The notes: a model not told the origin generated them from the sequence alone. Counted from the first letter of the stretch, positions 51,152 to 61,540 are shown. The stretch: DNA of 64,000 nt from Trachythela sp. YZ-2020 (GCA_016169945.1 JADLSH010000277.1:1302001-1366000); one strand, 5' to 3'. Numbers and translations: made by a program.

Positions 51152-53030
51152 ATGGTAATGGTAATGGTTTATTGACACATTTAGTAGCAGTTACGCTAAT
51201 TTACAATGTGTTTACAATACAAATGTAAAAAACTTACTAATGTATATCTATTTTATCTATTTACATCGTCCATTAAATATATGAAAACTTACTAATCTAT
51301 ACCCATTCTATCTATTTACATCGTGCATTAAAAATTTAAATAAAAAAGGTCATTCTAATCAACTAATTTAGAATTATACAAGTCTATAGAATAAACCAAT
51401 GTACTATGTTTAAAACGTTCAGTTTTACAAGAGAAATTATATATCCTTTGAGTATTAGCTCTTGTTTTCTTTTGTCTAACATATTCTAGTTTCATTGGTA
51501 ATAGGCTATGAAGTTTATGATTTGGCTCTAGCATTTTCTTAATTAAGGATACGCACAAATCATCCCTACGTTCCTCCAAAGTTTGTAATTTGGTCTCGAT
51601 TAATGCTTGATCATAATCTTGCTTTGGGCAAATTATTCTAAGTGATCGTTTTTGAATTCGTTCAATACTCTTCTTCTGTTCTTGTGTTAGACCTCCGCTC
51701 CAAATCTCTGCACCATATTCTAGAATGGGACGAATTACTGTACAGTAGAATGATAACAAATCACCCGTGGGGGCGCCATAACTCTTCAAAATCTTTAATA
51801 AATACAGACGCTTTGCCGCTTTCTTTGTGACATATTCAGTATTAGATTTCCATTTTAGATCATCGTCTAACCATATTCCCAATAATTTATATGATTTTGT
51901 ACGAGATACATTGCAACCGCCAATATGAATTGGGGGTATCGTCGATCTATTTTTCCTAAAATCAATAATCATCTCCATACACTTTTTACCGTTCAATTCC
52001 ATTCCTTCATCCTTTGCAAACTGTATCACTTTATCTACATTCATTTGAGTATTACCAATGGGGTTACCATCTAAATGATTAGCGATATTAATTACTTCAT
52101 GCAATGTTGTGTCATCCATAAACATAACTGTATCTTGATCTTCAACAGCATTACTTATTTGATTTTGGTCTTTGGGTACGATAGACATTGGTAATTGATT
52201 TATTTTAATTATGAAAGCAATTGGACCCAGCTTACTCCTGGGAACGCCACCCTTGATTCTTTTAAAATCAGATTGTTCTCCTTGAAAAGACGTTACTTGC
52301 GATCTATTGTAAAAGTATGATGCAAGCCAACCAACTACAGCCGGACGAACCCCAATTTGAATAAAGTTATCTAGCAACATGTTATGATCGATTAGATCGA
52401 AGGCTTTCCTAAAATCAAGAAACATAATACGAGCAATCTTTCCTGGGCTATCCATTGCCATATGCCATTTATGTAACAGGTAGATTAATGCATGTATTGC
52501 CGATGTTCTAGGTAGTCTGCCAAATTGACTGTTACTGATCTTATCATGAACATCTTCGTAAATCCATTCGGTGGCATACGATTCTTGTACCTTCGATAGA
52601 GTACTCGTTAATGAAATTGGTCTTAAGAGGTCCACCGTAGAACAGGGCTTACTCGTTGGAATTCCACATACCTTCGAAATTTTCCAAATATCTGGGAATA
52701 GTCTACGAGTAAATGATTCATTGAAAATGTAACTTAACGGCTCGGCGAAATACTTTGCGAAACATTAACTTCACATTTAGGTCGAACAGACCACTTTCTT
52801 TATTTGGGTTAAGTTTACTTAGCTTTTTAGTTACACTGTCTGCAGTGATGTGCGGTAGTTGCTCTCCAATTCCAACATTAAACCACCCATCACGTACTTC
52901 CGGGTAATTACTAGTAAGATTGGTAAAATAATCATTCATAAGATTAGCAGTATCTTTCGAATTTAATGGGGTATTAGACTCTGGGTTACTTAGAATAAAA
53001 TCTTGTTTACTCTTCCCGACAATATTTTGT
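51152..53030 (-). mobile_element. 5'-truncated LINE inserted in Polinton 2
   Basis: The 426-residue minus-strand frame 51355-52635 has DLLRPISLTSTLSKV, LDFRKAFDLIDHNML (motif A), KGGVPRSKLGPIAFII (motif B, with R-S for the usual QG-T) and FMDDTT (motif C). The C-terminal thumb reads RIQKRSLRIICP. A frame shift at about 52640-52720 separates it from the upstream linker (NSKDTANLMNDYFTNL, LSKLNPNKESGLFD; 52718-53030). The 3' end is a (CATTAC)n tail at 51152-51166. The endonuclease is absent. The altered motif B and the shift suggest it is inactive. Confidence 0.88.
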
Positions 53031-53250
53031 TGTGGTTTAACACATACACTTTTTGAAAAACCCCAGCGATGAACATAATAATCTAACTCTTCACCACACG
53101 CCGTACACAAAAGTGCGTCTAACACCTCTTCTGTTGTAATGTGTTCACATTCCTCTTCGGTAGATGAAATTTTCTCTTTTAGCGAAACTTCCGGGAAGTT
53201 TTTTCCTGTTTTTGTTGTAATATCAACATTTGTTTGAACATTTCCATTGT
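53031..53250 (-). other. Minus-strand coding-like remnant upstream of the LINE
   Basis: The frame continuing upstream of the LINE linker reads VLDALLCTACGEELDYYVHRW with a C-x2-C pair, preceded by acidic sequence. It may be the 5' part of a disrupted Polinton gene or LINE-derived linker sequence. I could not decide. Confidence 0.25.
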
Positions 53251-53276
53251 ACTTTAATATTTATTAATCTTATCTA

Positions 53277-53388
53277 TAAGGTAACTGTAAGGTATCTGTA
53301 AGGTATCTGTAAGGTAACTGTAAGGTAACTGTAAGGTAACAGTAAGGTAACTGTAAGGTAACTGTAAGGTATCTGTAAGGTAACTGTA
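53277..53388. repeat. 11-bp minisatellite, about ten copies
   Basis: The unit TAAGGTAACTG (variant TAAGGTATCTG) is repeated about ten times. It ends a few bases before the ACATATAATAAAG box of the 53416 gene. Confidence 0.95.
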
Positions 53389-53415
53389 AGCGAAAATACA
53401 TATAATAAAGAAAAG

Positions 53416-53739
53416 ATGAGTGACGACCAAACAATAACAAGAGCTGAGAAAACTCAGAAGATAAAAGATCCACAAAGAGTGGAGGCCGGTAAAAGGTTGG
53501 CTGCCATTTCAAAAACCACAAAAGAAAGGAAAGCAAGAGAAAGGTTTAACGCTGAACATGATGATGAGTAAAGTGATGATTCAAGTTTGATAAGTACGCT
53601 AATTTGCGTAGGTCTTATTGTTGGAACTGGTGGGCTCTATTATGTGTATAATAATAAATCCAAGACTGATAAGACTGAGAAACCTGAGGACAACAAAATT
53701 ATTAAACAAAGACCGCAGCTTGATAGTTTTGATGAATAA
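53416..53739 (+). pseudogene. Small single-pass membrane protein of Polinton 2, one in-frame stop
   Basis: The ATG at 53416 follows ATACATATAATAAAG. The frame (108 codons) reads a basic N-terminal half (MSDDQTITRAEKTQKI, KTTKERKARERF) and meets TAA at about codon 52. It then continues in the same frame through a membrane segment (STLICVGLIVGTGGLYYVY) to the stop at 53737-53739. The next gene starts 13 nt later with its own box. No family is recognised. The single stop marks decay of an otherwise intact gene. Confidence 0.5.
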
Positions 53740-53752
53740 ATACATATAATAA

Positions 53753-53977
53753 ATGGAAAGAAAAGATTTAATGAACGAATTTTACGATGCCAGTCTCATT
53801 ACACTTGGAGCAGTAGCTGTTTCCTTGGTAAGTAAAAAGTTTGCAGGTGACAATCTTGGAGTCCCTAACAACCCAAAAGGAATTCTAAAACTAGCAGCAG
53901 CTGTTGGAACTGGCGTACCTTTTGTACATTATTTGCAAGTAAAGAAGTTAGTACCAGATGATCCATTCAAAGAATAA
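53753..53977 (+). CDS. Homologue of the 78-aa membrane protein (74 aa)
   Basis: An intact frame directly behind ACATATAATAAATGG. Two hydrophobic stretches (LITLGAVAVSLVSKKF and ILKLAAAVGTGVPFVHYL) and the DDPFKE tail match the 5064-5300 protein over its length. It has the same neighbours (the 151-aa homologue, then PolB) in the same orientation as in Polinton 1. The function is unknown. It is one of the few Polinton 2 genes without a lesion. Confidence 0.75.
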   Translation: MERKDLMNEFYDASLITLGAVAVSLVSKKFAGDNLGVPNNPKGILKLAAAVGTGVPFVHYLQVKKLVPDDPFKE

Positions 53978-53982
53978 AATAA

Positions 53983-54364
53983 ATGACAAGTGTTGTAGTT
54001 GGTGGATTATTCAACGCAGTTGCATTCGCCGGAGCTGGGTTTTTATTCAGCAAGCTAAACAGAAGTGGATACGAAGAAGAAATGAAACGTCATAACAAAG
54101 CATTAGAACAGCTAGCCAAAGCAAGAGAAAAATGGTATGAAAGCCAAGTAGAAAAAATAATAAAATAGCGTTGCTTAGACAAGAACTAGCTGATGCAAAC
54201 AAAGATATGGATGAAACAAACCGTGCCTTGGACTCGCTAAGAAAAGTTAAAGAAGAATTAACAGAAGAACCAACAATACATCGAGCGAAATGGAAGAGTA
54301 TCAGCACATTACTATTGGTTTAATTGGAATAGGATCTGGATTCATATTAACAAGATTGTTTTAA
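53983..54364 (+). pseudogene. Homologue of the 151-aa coiled-coil membrane protein, frameshifted
   Basis: The frame 53983-54168 reads a hydrophobic N-terminus (VVVGGLFNAVAFAGAGFLFS) and the MKRHNKALEQLAKAREKW block. The next frame carries LLRQELADANKDMDETN, and a third the C-terminal membrane segment ITIGLIGIGSGFILTRLF ending at about 54364. Two single-base shifts therefore break it, at about 54158 and 54290. It starts only five bases after the preceding stop, as expected of compact viral genes. Confidence 0.65.
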
Positions 54365-54394
54365 AAGAAATACATATATATAATAAAGACAAAC

Positions 54395-54675
54395 ATGTCA
54401 ACTATCAGAGAATTACGGCAAATAGCCGGACAAAAAGGTATTAAATACGCATCAAAGATGAATAGCAAAACATTGTGCGAATTACTTGGATTGCCGCTGG
54501 TGAAAAATCTAACATTTAAAAAATTCCACAAAGACAAGATCATTATCCAGTTGGCATACTCTTCGTTAACAAAGAAACTGGAAAAACACAAGAATTCGTA
54601 AGCATCAGCAAAGCTGCGAAAAGTATAAACAAAAATCCTAGTTGTATTCTACACTACATAAAAAAGAACAAATAA
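54395..54675 (+). pseudogene. Small DNA-binding-like protein (SAP/Rho-N-like plus NUMOD1-like), frameshifted
   Basis: The start at 54395 follows ATACATATATATAATAAAG. The first frame (MSTIRELRQIAGQKGIKYAS, then SKTLCELLGL) has the short helix-extended-helix look of SAP or Rho-N-like domains. A second frame to 54675 reads ILFVNKETGKTQEF then SISKAAKSINKNPSCILHYI, a NUMOD1-like helix-turn-helix repeat. A frameshift lies between about 54510 and 54590. It occupies roughly the place BRO-N has in Polinton 1, suggesting exchange of DNA-binding accessory genes. The family calls are by pattern only. Confidence 0.45.
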
Positions 54676-54724
54676 ATTAAGATTGGCGAAGAAATTTTCT
54701 TATAGTAAAAAAAGAATAATGAAT

Positions 54725-54752
54725 AATCTAATTATGACGTCATAATTAGATT
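54725..54752. terminator. Perfect 28-bp palindrome downstream of the 54395 gene
   Basis: AATCTAATTATGAC followed immediately by its exact complement, without a loop, 50 nt beyond the stop at 54675 and followed by a T-rich stretch. The centre TGACGTCA also matches a CRE-type site. It is a candidate 3'-end signal of the hairpin type or a protein-binding palindrome. Confidence 0.5.
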
Positions 54753-54813
54753 TATTTTTTTTATTTAAAGAAATAATACATATAATAAAAGAGAGATTTG
54801 GAATAAAACTATC

Positions 54814-57800
54814 AATGCGTACGTTCAAAGACTTACGGAGCAAAAGGAGCAAGCAAAGAGACGTGAAGAAAAAAATTAAAGAAGCGGCAAAGAGACGTGA
54901 GGAAAAAATTAAAGAAGCAGCAAAAGAGACGTGAGGAAAAAATGAAAGAAGCGGCAAAGAGACTCAAGGAAAAATTACAACAAAAGTTAGAGAGAGTTAG
55001 AGAAAGGGAGAGAAAGAAGTGGGAGCGACAGGTTGCAAGGGAGGAAAGGAAGCGGCAACAAAAGATTCAAAAATTAAGGGAAGCCCAGAGGTGGAAGGGA
55101 TCAAAGAAGTTGGGGAAGATAAGAAACAAGTTAAATAACAAATTACGAAAAATTTTTAAGGATGAGGAGAGAAGGCAAAAAATATTAAAAAACTTAGAAC
55201 CAAGACTAGTCTCTAGCGCCATTAAGAAAAATACCGGCAAGTGGAGTATAGACGGTAGCGGTCTTAAAGATCCAAGAGTGTTTTTAAACGGTACCATAGA
55301 GGTGGTTGAGACATTAATTAACAACACAGATAGTGCTGGAAAAAAGGTGTACACAGTCCTTGTTTGTAAGATGATTAGATCAGATCCTAAAACCGGTGAA
55401 GATGTAATTACCATAGCACATTTCCGTAGCAAAACACATAGCATAATATCTGCGGAAGATTGTACTACAGAGTATGAAAAGATGCGTAGCAAAATGTTGG
55501 AGTCACTTGCAGAGTATCAGAAACTCGGAAGTGGGTGGAGAATATTATCTGTGGAAGAGTTGGAAGTCTTCATTACAAAGTATAAGCCACTTAATGGAAA
55601 AAGCTATCAACTACTTCCAAAGGATGTTATGGTGAAGAAGGCTATCATCAACTTGAAGAATGATGACGATCACTGCTTTAAGTGGGCTGTTGCCAGAGCG
55701 CTAAACCCTGTGGAGAGGGATGATGAAAGAGTTACAAAAAATTTAAAAAAGCAGGCGGAATGGACTAGAGTTTCCCATGAAGGTGAAGAATTATTAGTAA
55801 GTTCGAGAAGGTGAACGAAATTAATGTTAACGTGTTCAGTTACGATGATGAGGTTAAAAATATATACACCCTGAGACTTAGTAAGATGATTAACACAGAG
55901 TGTGTAAACCTGTTCCTATTCAATGAACATTATAGTGTAGTTAAAAGTGTAAGCAGGTTGTTATCCACACAGCTCAGTAAGAATGAACACAAGAAACACA
56001 TCTGCACCCGATGCTTAAATGCCTTTGGCGCTCCAAAGCTGTTAACGGAGCATATGCAGTTATGTGAAAACCATGAACATCAAAGACATGTATACCCGCC
56101 TGAGGGAAGTAAGATAAGCTTTGATGGTTATCATAAAACAACAGACATCCCATTCGTAATTTACGCTGACTTTGAAAGCTTCATAGTCCCTATTAACACC
56201 GTGGAGAGCAACCCAGAAAAAAGTTACACAACAGCGTACCAAAAACACGAACCAAGTGGATTCTGCTACACAATTAAGTGTTTTGACGAGTCTGCCTATA
56301 AGGGAAAGACGGTGTTGTACACAATGAGCGAAGCCGGTGAAGACATTGGAAAGAAATTTGTGGAGAGCATTGAGGAGGACATGTGGGATATCTACACCGT
56401 GTACAAAAACATAAAACCTATCAACATGAGCAAAGCTGATGAGAAAAACTTTAAGAGTGCTAAAGATTGCTATGCATGTGGTAAAGAGTTAGGGAATGGT
56501 CGTGTAAGAGATCACTGTCACTACACCGGAAAATATAGAGGTGCTGCACACAACAAGTGTAACCTTAAGATGAGAAATCCTAAATTCATCCCCGTGTTGT
56601 TTCATAATCTTGAAGGATATTACTCACATCTGTTTGTAAAGAGTCTTGGACTTTCGGAGGGAAAGATTGGATGTATTCCTAAGACGGATGAGAAGTATAT
56701 CTCATTCAGTAAGGAGGTGGTTATGGAGACCTATACGAACAATGAGAGGAAGGAGATAGAAATTAAATATGGGTTAAGATTCCTTGACTCACTAAAATTC
56801 ACATTAAGTTCATTAGACAGTCTGGTTGGTAACCTCGGTGATGACGAGTTCAACACCTTGGAAAAGGAAATGAAAAAAACCTGTACGATCCAACAAATAG
56901 GGCTGCTAAAGAGAAAGGGTGTTTTTCCATACGAGTTTATGACTGACTTTAGCAAACTGAAGGTTGATAGTCTGCCAAGAAAAGAGGATTTCTATAGGAA
57001 GTTAAATAATAGTGAAATAAGTGATGACGACTACGAGCATGCAAAAAATGTGTGGAACACATTTGGTTGTAAAACAATGAGGGATTACCACAATATATAT
57101 CTGAAAACAGATGTGTTACTGCTGGCTGACGTGATGGAAAGTTTAAGGAAAGTTTGTAAGAAGAACTACGGTTTGGATCCCCTGTGGTATTACACAGCAC
57201 CGGGGTTGGCGTGGGATGCCACGCTAAAAATAACAAAGGTGGAGCTGGAGTTGTTGAGGGATCCCAACATGTATCTTATGGTTGAGAAGGGGATCAGGGG
57301 AGGAGTCAGCACAATAACAAAAAGATACGCGAAGGCAAATAATCCATACATGACAAACTATAACCCTGAAAAGGAAAGTGTCTACATTCCATACTTAGAC
57401 GCAAATAATCTGTATGGTTACGCAATGAGCGACCCATTACCCGTGAATGAATTCACGTGGATGACTGAGGAAGAACAAACGCAGTGGGATAAGCTGGAGA
57501 AAGGAAAGGGATGTATCCTAGAGGTAGACCTGGAGTATCCTAATGAGTTACATGACATACATAATGAGTATCCTCTCGCAGCGGAAAGGGTAAAAGTGGG
57601 GAACGTGGAAAAACTAATTCCAAATCTAAACAATAAGGAAAAGTATGTCATTCATCATAAAAATCTCAAACAATACCTCTCACTAGGATTAAAACTTGCA
57701 AAAGTATACAAGGGTATGAAATTTAATGAAAGTACGTGGTTGAAGGATTACATAAGATTACATCACACTAAACACAGATCTAAGAACTAAGGGAACAACA

Positions 57801-59315
57801 GACTTTGAGAAAAACTTCTTCAAATTAATGAATAACAGTGTGTTTGGGAAAACCATGGAAAATATTAGAAATAGGGTAGATGTTAGACTTGTTACTAATG
57901 AGGAACAGTTAGAAAAGTTAGTTAAGAAAGTAAACTTTAAGGTGGCTCGATACAGTTTTCAAAAATTCAGGTGATCAACAATTTGAAATTATTAAACTCC
58001 ATATTTTTAGGTTTTATTCATCAGGTATCAGGGTTTTCATATATTTTGATGTTTCTACTTTCAAATTATGTTAGTTTTAGTAACACACAGTTCGTTGCTA
58101 TGGCAACATACACGTACGAAATTCACTCTAAAATAGCCTATCGCCTCGTGTAGTTGGAAAAGAAGCACGGTGACCCCCAATTTTTTTTCGTGCATTATTT
58201 TACTTGCAAGACAGACTAACAATAAGCAAAGTATAAAAAAATTCTGTAATGCCATTTTTTTGAAAAAGGGAAAAATGTCGTTTTCTTCGATAAAATTTTT
58301 TTGGCATTACAGAATTTTTTTATTTTTGGTACAATGAAAGATTTTTGCGGTGCAATACAGCATGCAAAATTTGAACATAGGTCACCAGACAAAATAATGA
58401 GATATAGCGCATTGTTTTTCAAAAATGGAATTTTTTAATGACGTCAGCAATTGACATGAAACGGTATATAACACGCACAATGACGCGAGATGGCGCGAGC
58501 AACTGCTTACGTCAGATCATTTTGTAAGTTCTTTCGTTAATATTCCCACGCGCACAAATGGTCACACGGATTTGTTCATAGAGTATGAAGTTTTGTTTTC
58601 GCGATTCTTGAATAAGGTTTTTGTGATTACTATATCGAGCCACCTTAAGGGTGTAAATACTTTTACAGAAAACCTAGCTGCGGTACATATGGAGAAGACA
58701 ACCATAAATCTAAACAAACCAATATACCTTGGAATGAGTATCCTAGACATCAGCAAGACACTAATGTATGACTTTCACTACACCTACATTAAGAAAAACT
58801 ATGGAGACAATGCACAGTTGTTGTTCACAGATACCGATAGCCTGTGTTACGAGATTAAGACAATGGACTTCTATAAGGACATCTCTACAGACGTTCACAC
58901 ACACTTCGACACTAGTAACTTTGATAAAAACCATAAGTCAGGAATTCCCACTGGGGTTAACAAAAGGGTGATAGGAATGATGAAAGACGAGTGTGGTGGG
59001 AAGCAGATAGCGGAGTTTGTAGGGTTAAGAATGGACGCGTACAGAATGGTGCAAAGGAGGAGAAGAAGTGTAAGGGAGTTAAGAATTAAGGGGATGGTTG
59101 AAAAAGAGATCACGTTCGAAGATTATAAAAAATGTCTGTTCACAAAGAAAGCCGTGTTAAGAGGGATGAATACATTTAGAAGCCGGATGCATGAGATCTA
59201 TACGGAGAGAGTTAACAAGATCGCACTAAGCGCAAACGACGATAAAAGAATCATACTGCCTGATGGGATAAACACAGTGGCCTTAGGTCACCACGTAAAT
59301 AAGCGGAGCGAATGA
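54814..59315 (+). pseudogene. polB: Protein-primed family B DNA polymerase, Polinton 2 (broken)
   Basis: The reading begins at 54814 with a Lys/Glu-rich coil, shifts at about 54897, and covers the N-terminal domain (SLAEYQKLGSGW, AIINLKNDDDHCFKW) to 55814. The frame 55811-57790 has a C2H2-like finger (HICTRCLN), ExoI YADFESF, the zinc-binding CYACGKE..RVRDHCHYTGKYRG block and motif A DANNLYG. After a shift at 57790 come motif [12 protein letters not shown], then a TTAA-flanked MITE (57941-58644). Motif C FTDTDS and the C-terminus to 59315 follow. The last 110 codons lie in the right terminal repeat. At least three shifts plus the insert inactivate it. Confidence 0.92.
57941..58644. mobile_element. 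TTAA-flanked MITE (piggyBac-like), 704 bp, in PolB
   Basis: TTAA lies on both sides (57937-57940 and 58645-58648), and the ends GGTGGCTCGATA and TATCGAGCCACC are perfect inverted repeats. Removing it and one TTAA rejoins the PolB frame. An inner pair of inverted repeats (AAATTCTGTAATGCCA at about 58240-58256 and its complement at about 58302-58317) is present. TTAA targeting is characteristic of piggyBac-type elements. No transposase is encoded. Confidence 0.85.
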
Positions 59316-59438
59316 AATATTTCTTAGACACTAGGCTAAGAAATCTTAAATCTCAAAATGCGCCAGATATTGTTGTTGGTGAGGGTCCGGGCGACGCATT
59401 TGGAAAAATTGCGCCAGAACCGGCCCTTCCATACTACT
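58984..59438. repeat. Right terminal inverted repeat of Polinton 2
   Basis: Inverted partner of 40846-41299. It carries the PolB C-terminus and stop codon (59313-59315), then about 120 bases of non-coding terminal sequence. The two copies have diverged by substitutions and small indels, so the insertion is not recent. Confidence 0.93.
59319..59344. terminator. Hairpin directly after the PolB stop
   Basis: ATTTCTTAG (59319-59327) pairs with CTAAGAAAT (59336-59344), starting 3 nt beyond the TGA. It is also present in the left terminal repeat at about 40940-40965. Confidence 0.5.
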
Positions 59439-60240
59439 CTCTATCAGATGAGAAATTTATTCTGGCATTCCGCCGTTTCTCAAGTCGTAAATCCCCACAC
59501 TTGATCATGGTTTCAAACAATGCATCCACCTACCTAGCCTCAGCAGAAAACTTAAGAGAATTGTTTGAGTTACCACACTAAAGGAAGTCTTCAGCAGACA
59601 AGGAGTAGAGTGGAAATTTATACCAAAGTGAGGAAACTGGTACAGGGGCTTCTGGGAACGCCTTACTGTCTTAACAAAAACTGCTGTAAAGAAAACTCGA
59701 CTAGAAGAGATCCAGACCCTCATCGTTGAAGTAGAAACTATCCTAAATGATCGTCCAATTTTGCTTGTATCAAGAGACATTAAGGATGAAAAACAGCTAA
59801 CGCCGTCACACTTGTTGTACGGAAGTAGAACACGTCATTACCATTCGATGCACATATATCCATTGACGAGCTAACAGACCCAGATTATGGATCGGAAGTG
59901 AGTCAGAAGTTAGACGTCGAGTGAAATAACAAGCTATCATATATTTTACAACGGTTCTGGAAAAGATGGCGGCATTAATAATTAACCTCATTATGCGAAT
60001 TTCATCGTTCTTGCGGATACAATAGACAGGTTGTCAAGAAATGAAGAAATGAGACGTAGTTCTATTCCACGACGAAGGTTCGAGATCCACATGGAGACTA
60101 GCAGTTGTTGAAGATCTAATTAGGGGAGAAAGAAAACATATATTTATCAACCATGCAGTTTTAAGCAACTACTTCAAGTTTATACATGCAGAAGCCAAAA
60201 AAGGTGCACTATGCATATTCAGCCACTCCAAGTGATATCA
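59439..60240 (+). pseudogene. BEL/Pao copy 2, 3' portion (integrase core and DUF5641)
   Basis: The frame resumes right at the Polinton 2 end with LSDEKFILAFRRFSSRKSPH, then VSNNASTYLASAENLRELF (the usual catalytic D-N is replaced by N-N here). Stops follow, then RGFWERLTVLTKTAVKK, TLIVEVETILNDRPI and QLTPSHLLYGSR (59640-59830). Traces of the DUF5641 end are near 60075-60130. It is the continuation of 38570-40845. The catalytic substitution and many stops show it was dead or has long decayed. Confidence 0.82.
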
Positions 60241-60384
60241 CATTGCTTAATTGTTTAGCGTTCGCCATTTTATGTGGCAAACATTTAAAACAATAGATAA
60301 GCAAATAAGCCATCTATTTATTTACATATTCAATTTATTTAACTTTGCCGCATAAAGGAGTGGCATGGTCACCACAACGGTATA
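60241..60384. other. Non-coding sequence after BEL/Pao copy 2
   Basis: AT-rich; no gene, and no LTR could be assigned. Confidence 0.35.
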
Positions 60385-60845
60385 CACCAAGAAGCCAGTT
60401 CGGAGTTTCGACTGCGCATCCAAATGACGCGTTTTGCGGCGTCGGGATAAATTAAAATTGCAGTTGAATTATAACATGTAGCTGAGACTGGAAGAATTAA
60501 AATATGCATATCGAAGTATTCAACTGTTCAATTGATCATTTGAATGTACAAAAGTTACTCGAAGAACATTTAGTTTCCCATTTAGCACCATCGACTCGCT
60601 TTAATTAGAAAATGTATTCCCTTAAGTGCACCTTTTTTATTTTGCTTTACGCAGAAGACAAAATATGCTAGTACAAAAATTATTTAATGACAGTTCTATT
60701 GTGACTATATGTGAAACACAAATGAATGATTGAACAGTTGAATACTTCGATATGCATATTTTAATTCTTCCAGTCTTACATGTTTCTCCAGCTACATGTT
60801 ATGATTCAACTGCAATTTTATCCCGAAACTCGGAACTGGCTTATT
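60385..60845. repeat. Foldback/MITE element, about 460 bp
   Basis: AGCCAGTTCGGAGTTTCG at 60396-60413 is an inverted match to CGAAACTCGGAACTGGCT at 60824-60841. The inner arms (TTGCAGTTGAATTATAACATG; GAATTAAAATATGCATATCG) pair over more than 100 bp. There is no coding sequence. The target duplication could not be fixed. Confidence 0.7.
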
Positions 60846-61299
60846 ATTGTGGGCCCTTTGAACAAAAACTATATAAATCTACAATTACATTTTTAACAGA
60901 ATAATGCAGTCTTTACAGTCAGGTATTGACAACAACAAGAGAGTGGAGTAGCAAGACTACGAGCAGTATTACATTGTAAACACATCACATGATATTCAGG
61001 ATCATGGCATACGATAAGTGAGATCTGACCAGAGCGAGATAGAGTAAACGACGACGAGTATCTGTCATATGGGTGCAATTTCGTCTGCGAAAACAAAGCA
61101 TGATGATTTACGTAGACCACTTAAGATCACTGCTTATAGTTACACCCAAGTCTACGTGAGTGGTTACGCGCTTAACTGATTCGTTGTTGAGGTGGTAAAG
61201 ATGATTTGAAGAAACACGTTTATATACGAGATGCTATGAGTAAGAAATATTTAGAAACGTGACAAGATAGCGACCAATTAGCCATAGAATCAAGGTCAT
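60846..61299. other. Non-coding sequence, no gene seen
   Basis: No supported frame or clear repeat. Confidence 0.4.
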
Positions 61300-61540
61300 G
61301 TTGAAGGAGATCTCCATCTGTCTGGGATTGAAAAAACTCCTTCAACAACTACACGTTGATTTCGATCGTTAAGATAATAAGCAAGCCATTTAAGAAGCGA
61401 AGCAGATATACCAAAGCGTTTTGGTTTACCAATGAGCTTGTCGTGAGGTACAGAGTCAAACGCTTTGGCAAAGTCTAGATAAATAAGATCAATGTATCTA
61501 CTAGTGTCAAGAGCAGAACCAACATGCAGAACCGTTCAGA
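61300..61540 (-). pseudogene. LINE reverse transcriptase fragment (palm motif A)
   Basis: On the minus strand the sequence reads IDLIYLDFAKAFDSVPHDKL, then SASLLKWLAYYLNDRNQRVV. This is the motif A region of a jockey/CR1-like reverse transcriptase, about 60 residues long, with nothing recognisable on either side. It is a different family from the FRKAFDLIDH elements. Confidence 0.75.

Larger units (their letters stand above)
40846..59438. mobile_element. Polinton/Maverick element 2, complete ends, 18,593 bp
   Basis: Both termini are visible: AGTAGTAGGCAAGGGCCGG at 40846 and, on the other strand, AGTAGTATGGAAGGGCCGG from 59438. They continue as inverted repeats of about 454 bp. Flanking 6-bp sequences are GTCTAT (40840-40845) and CTCTAT (59439-59444), a target duplication with one mismatch. 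The AG start, 6-bp duplication and size are as known for Polintons. Removing the element and one target copy restores an open BEL integrase frame, which confirms the ends. It encodes PolB, integrase, capsid, packaging ATPase and several small proteins. It has taken in a MULE, a piggyBac-like MITE, a hAT MITE and a LINE. Confidence 0.95.
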
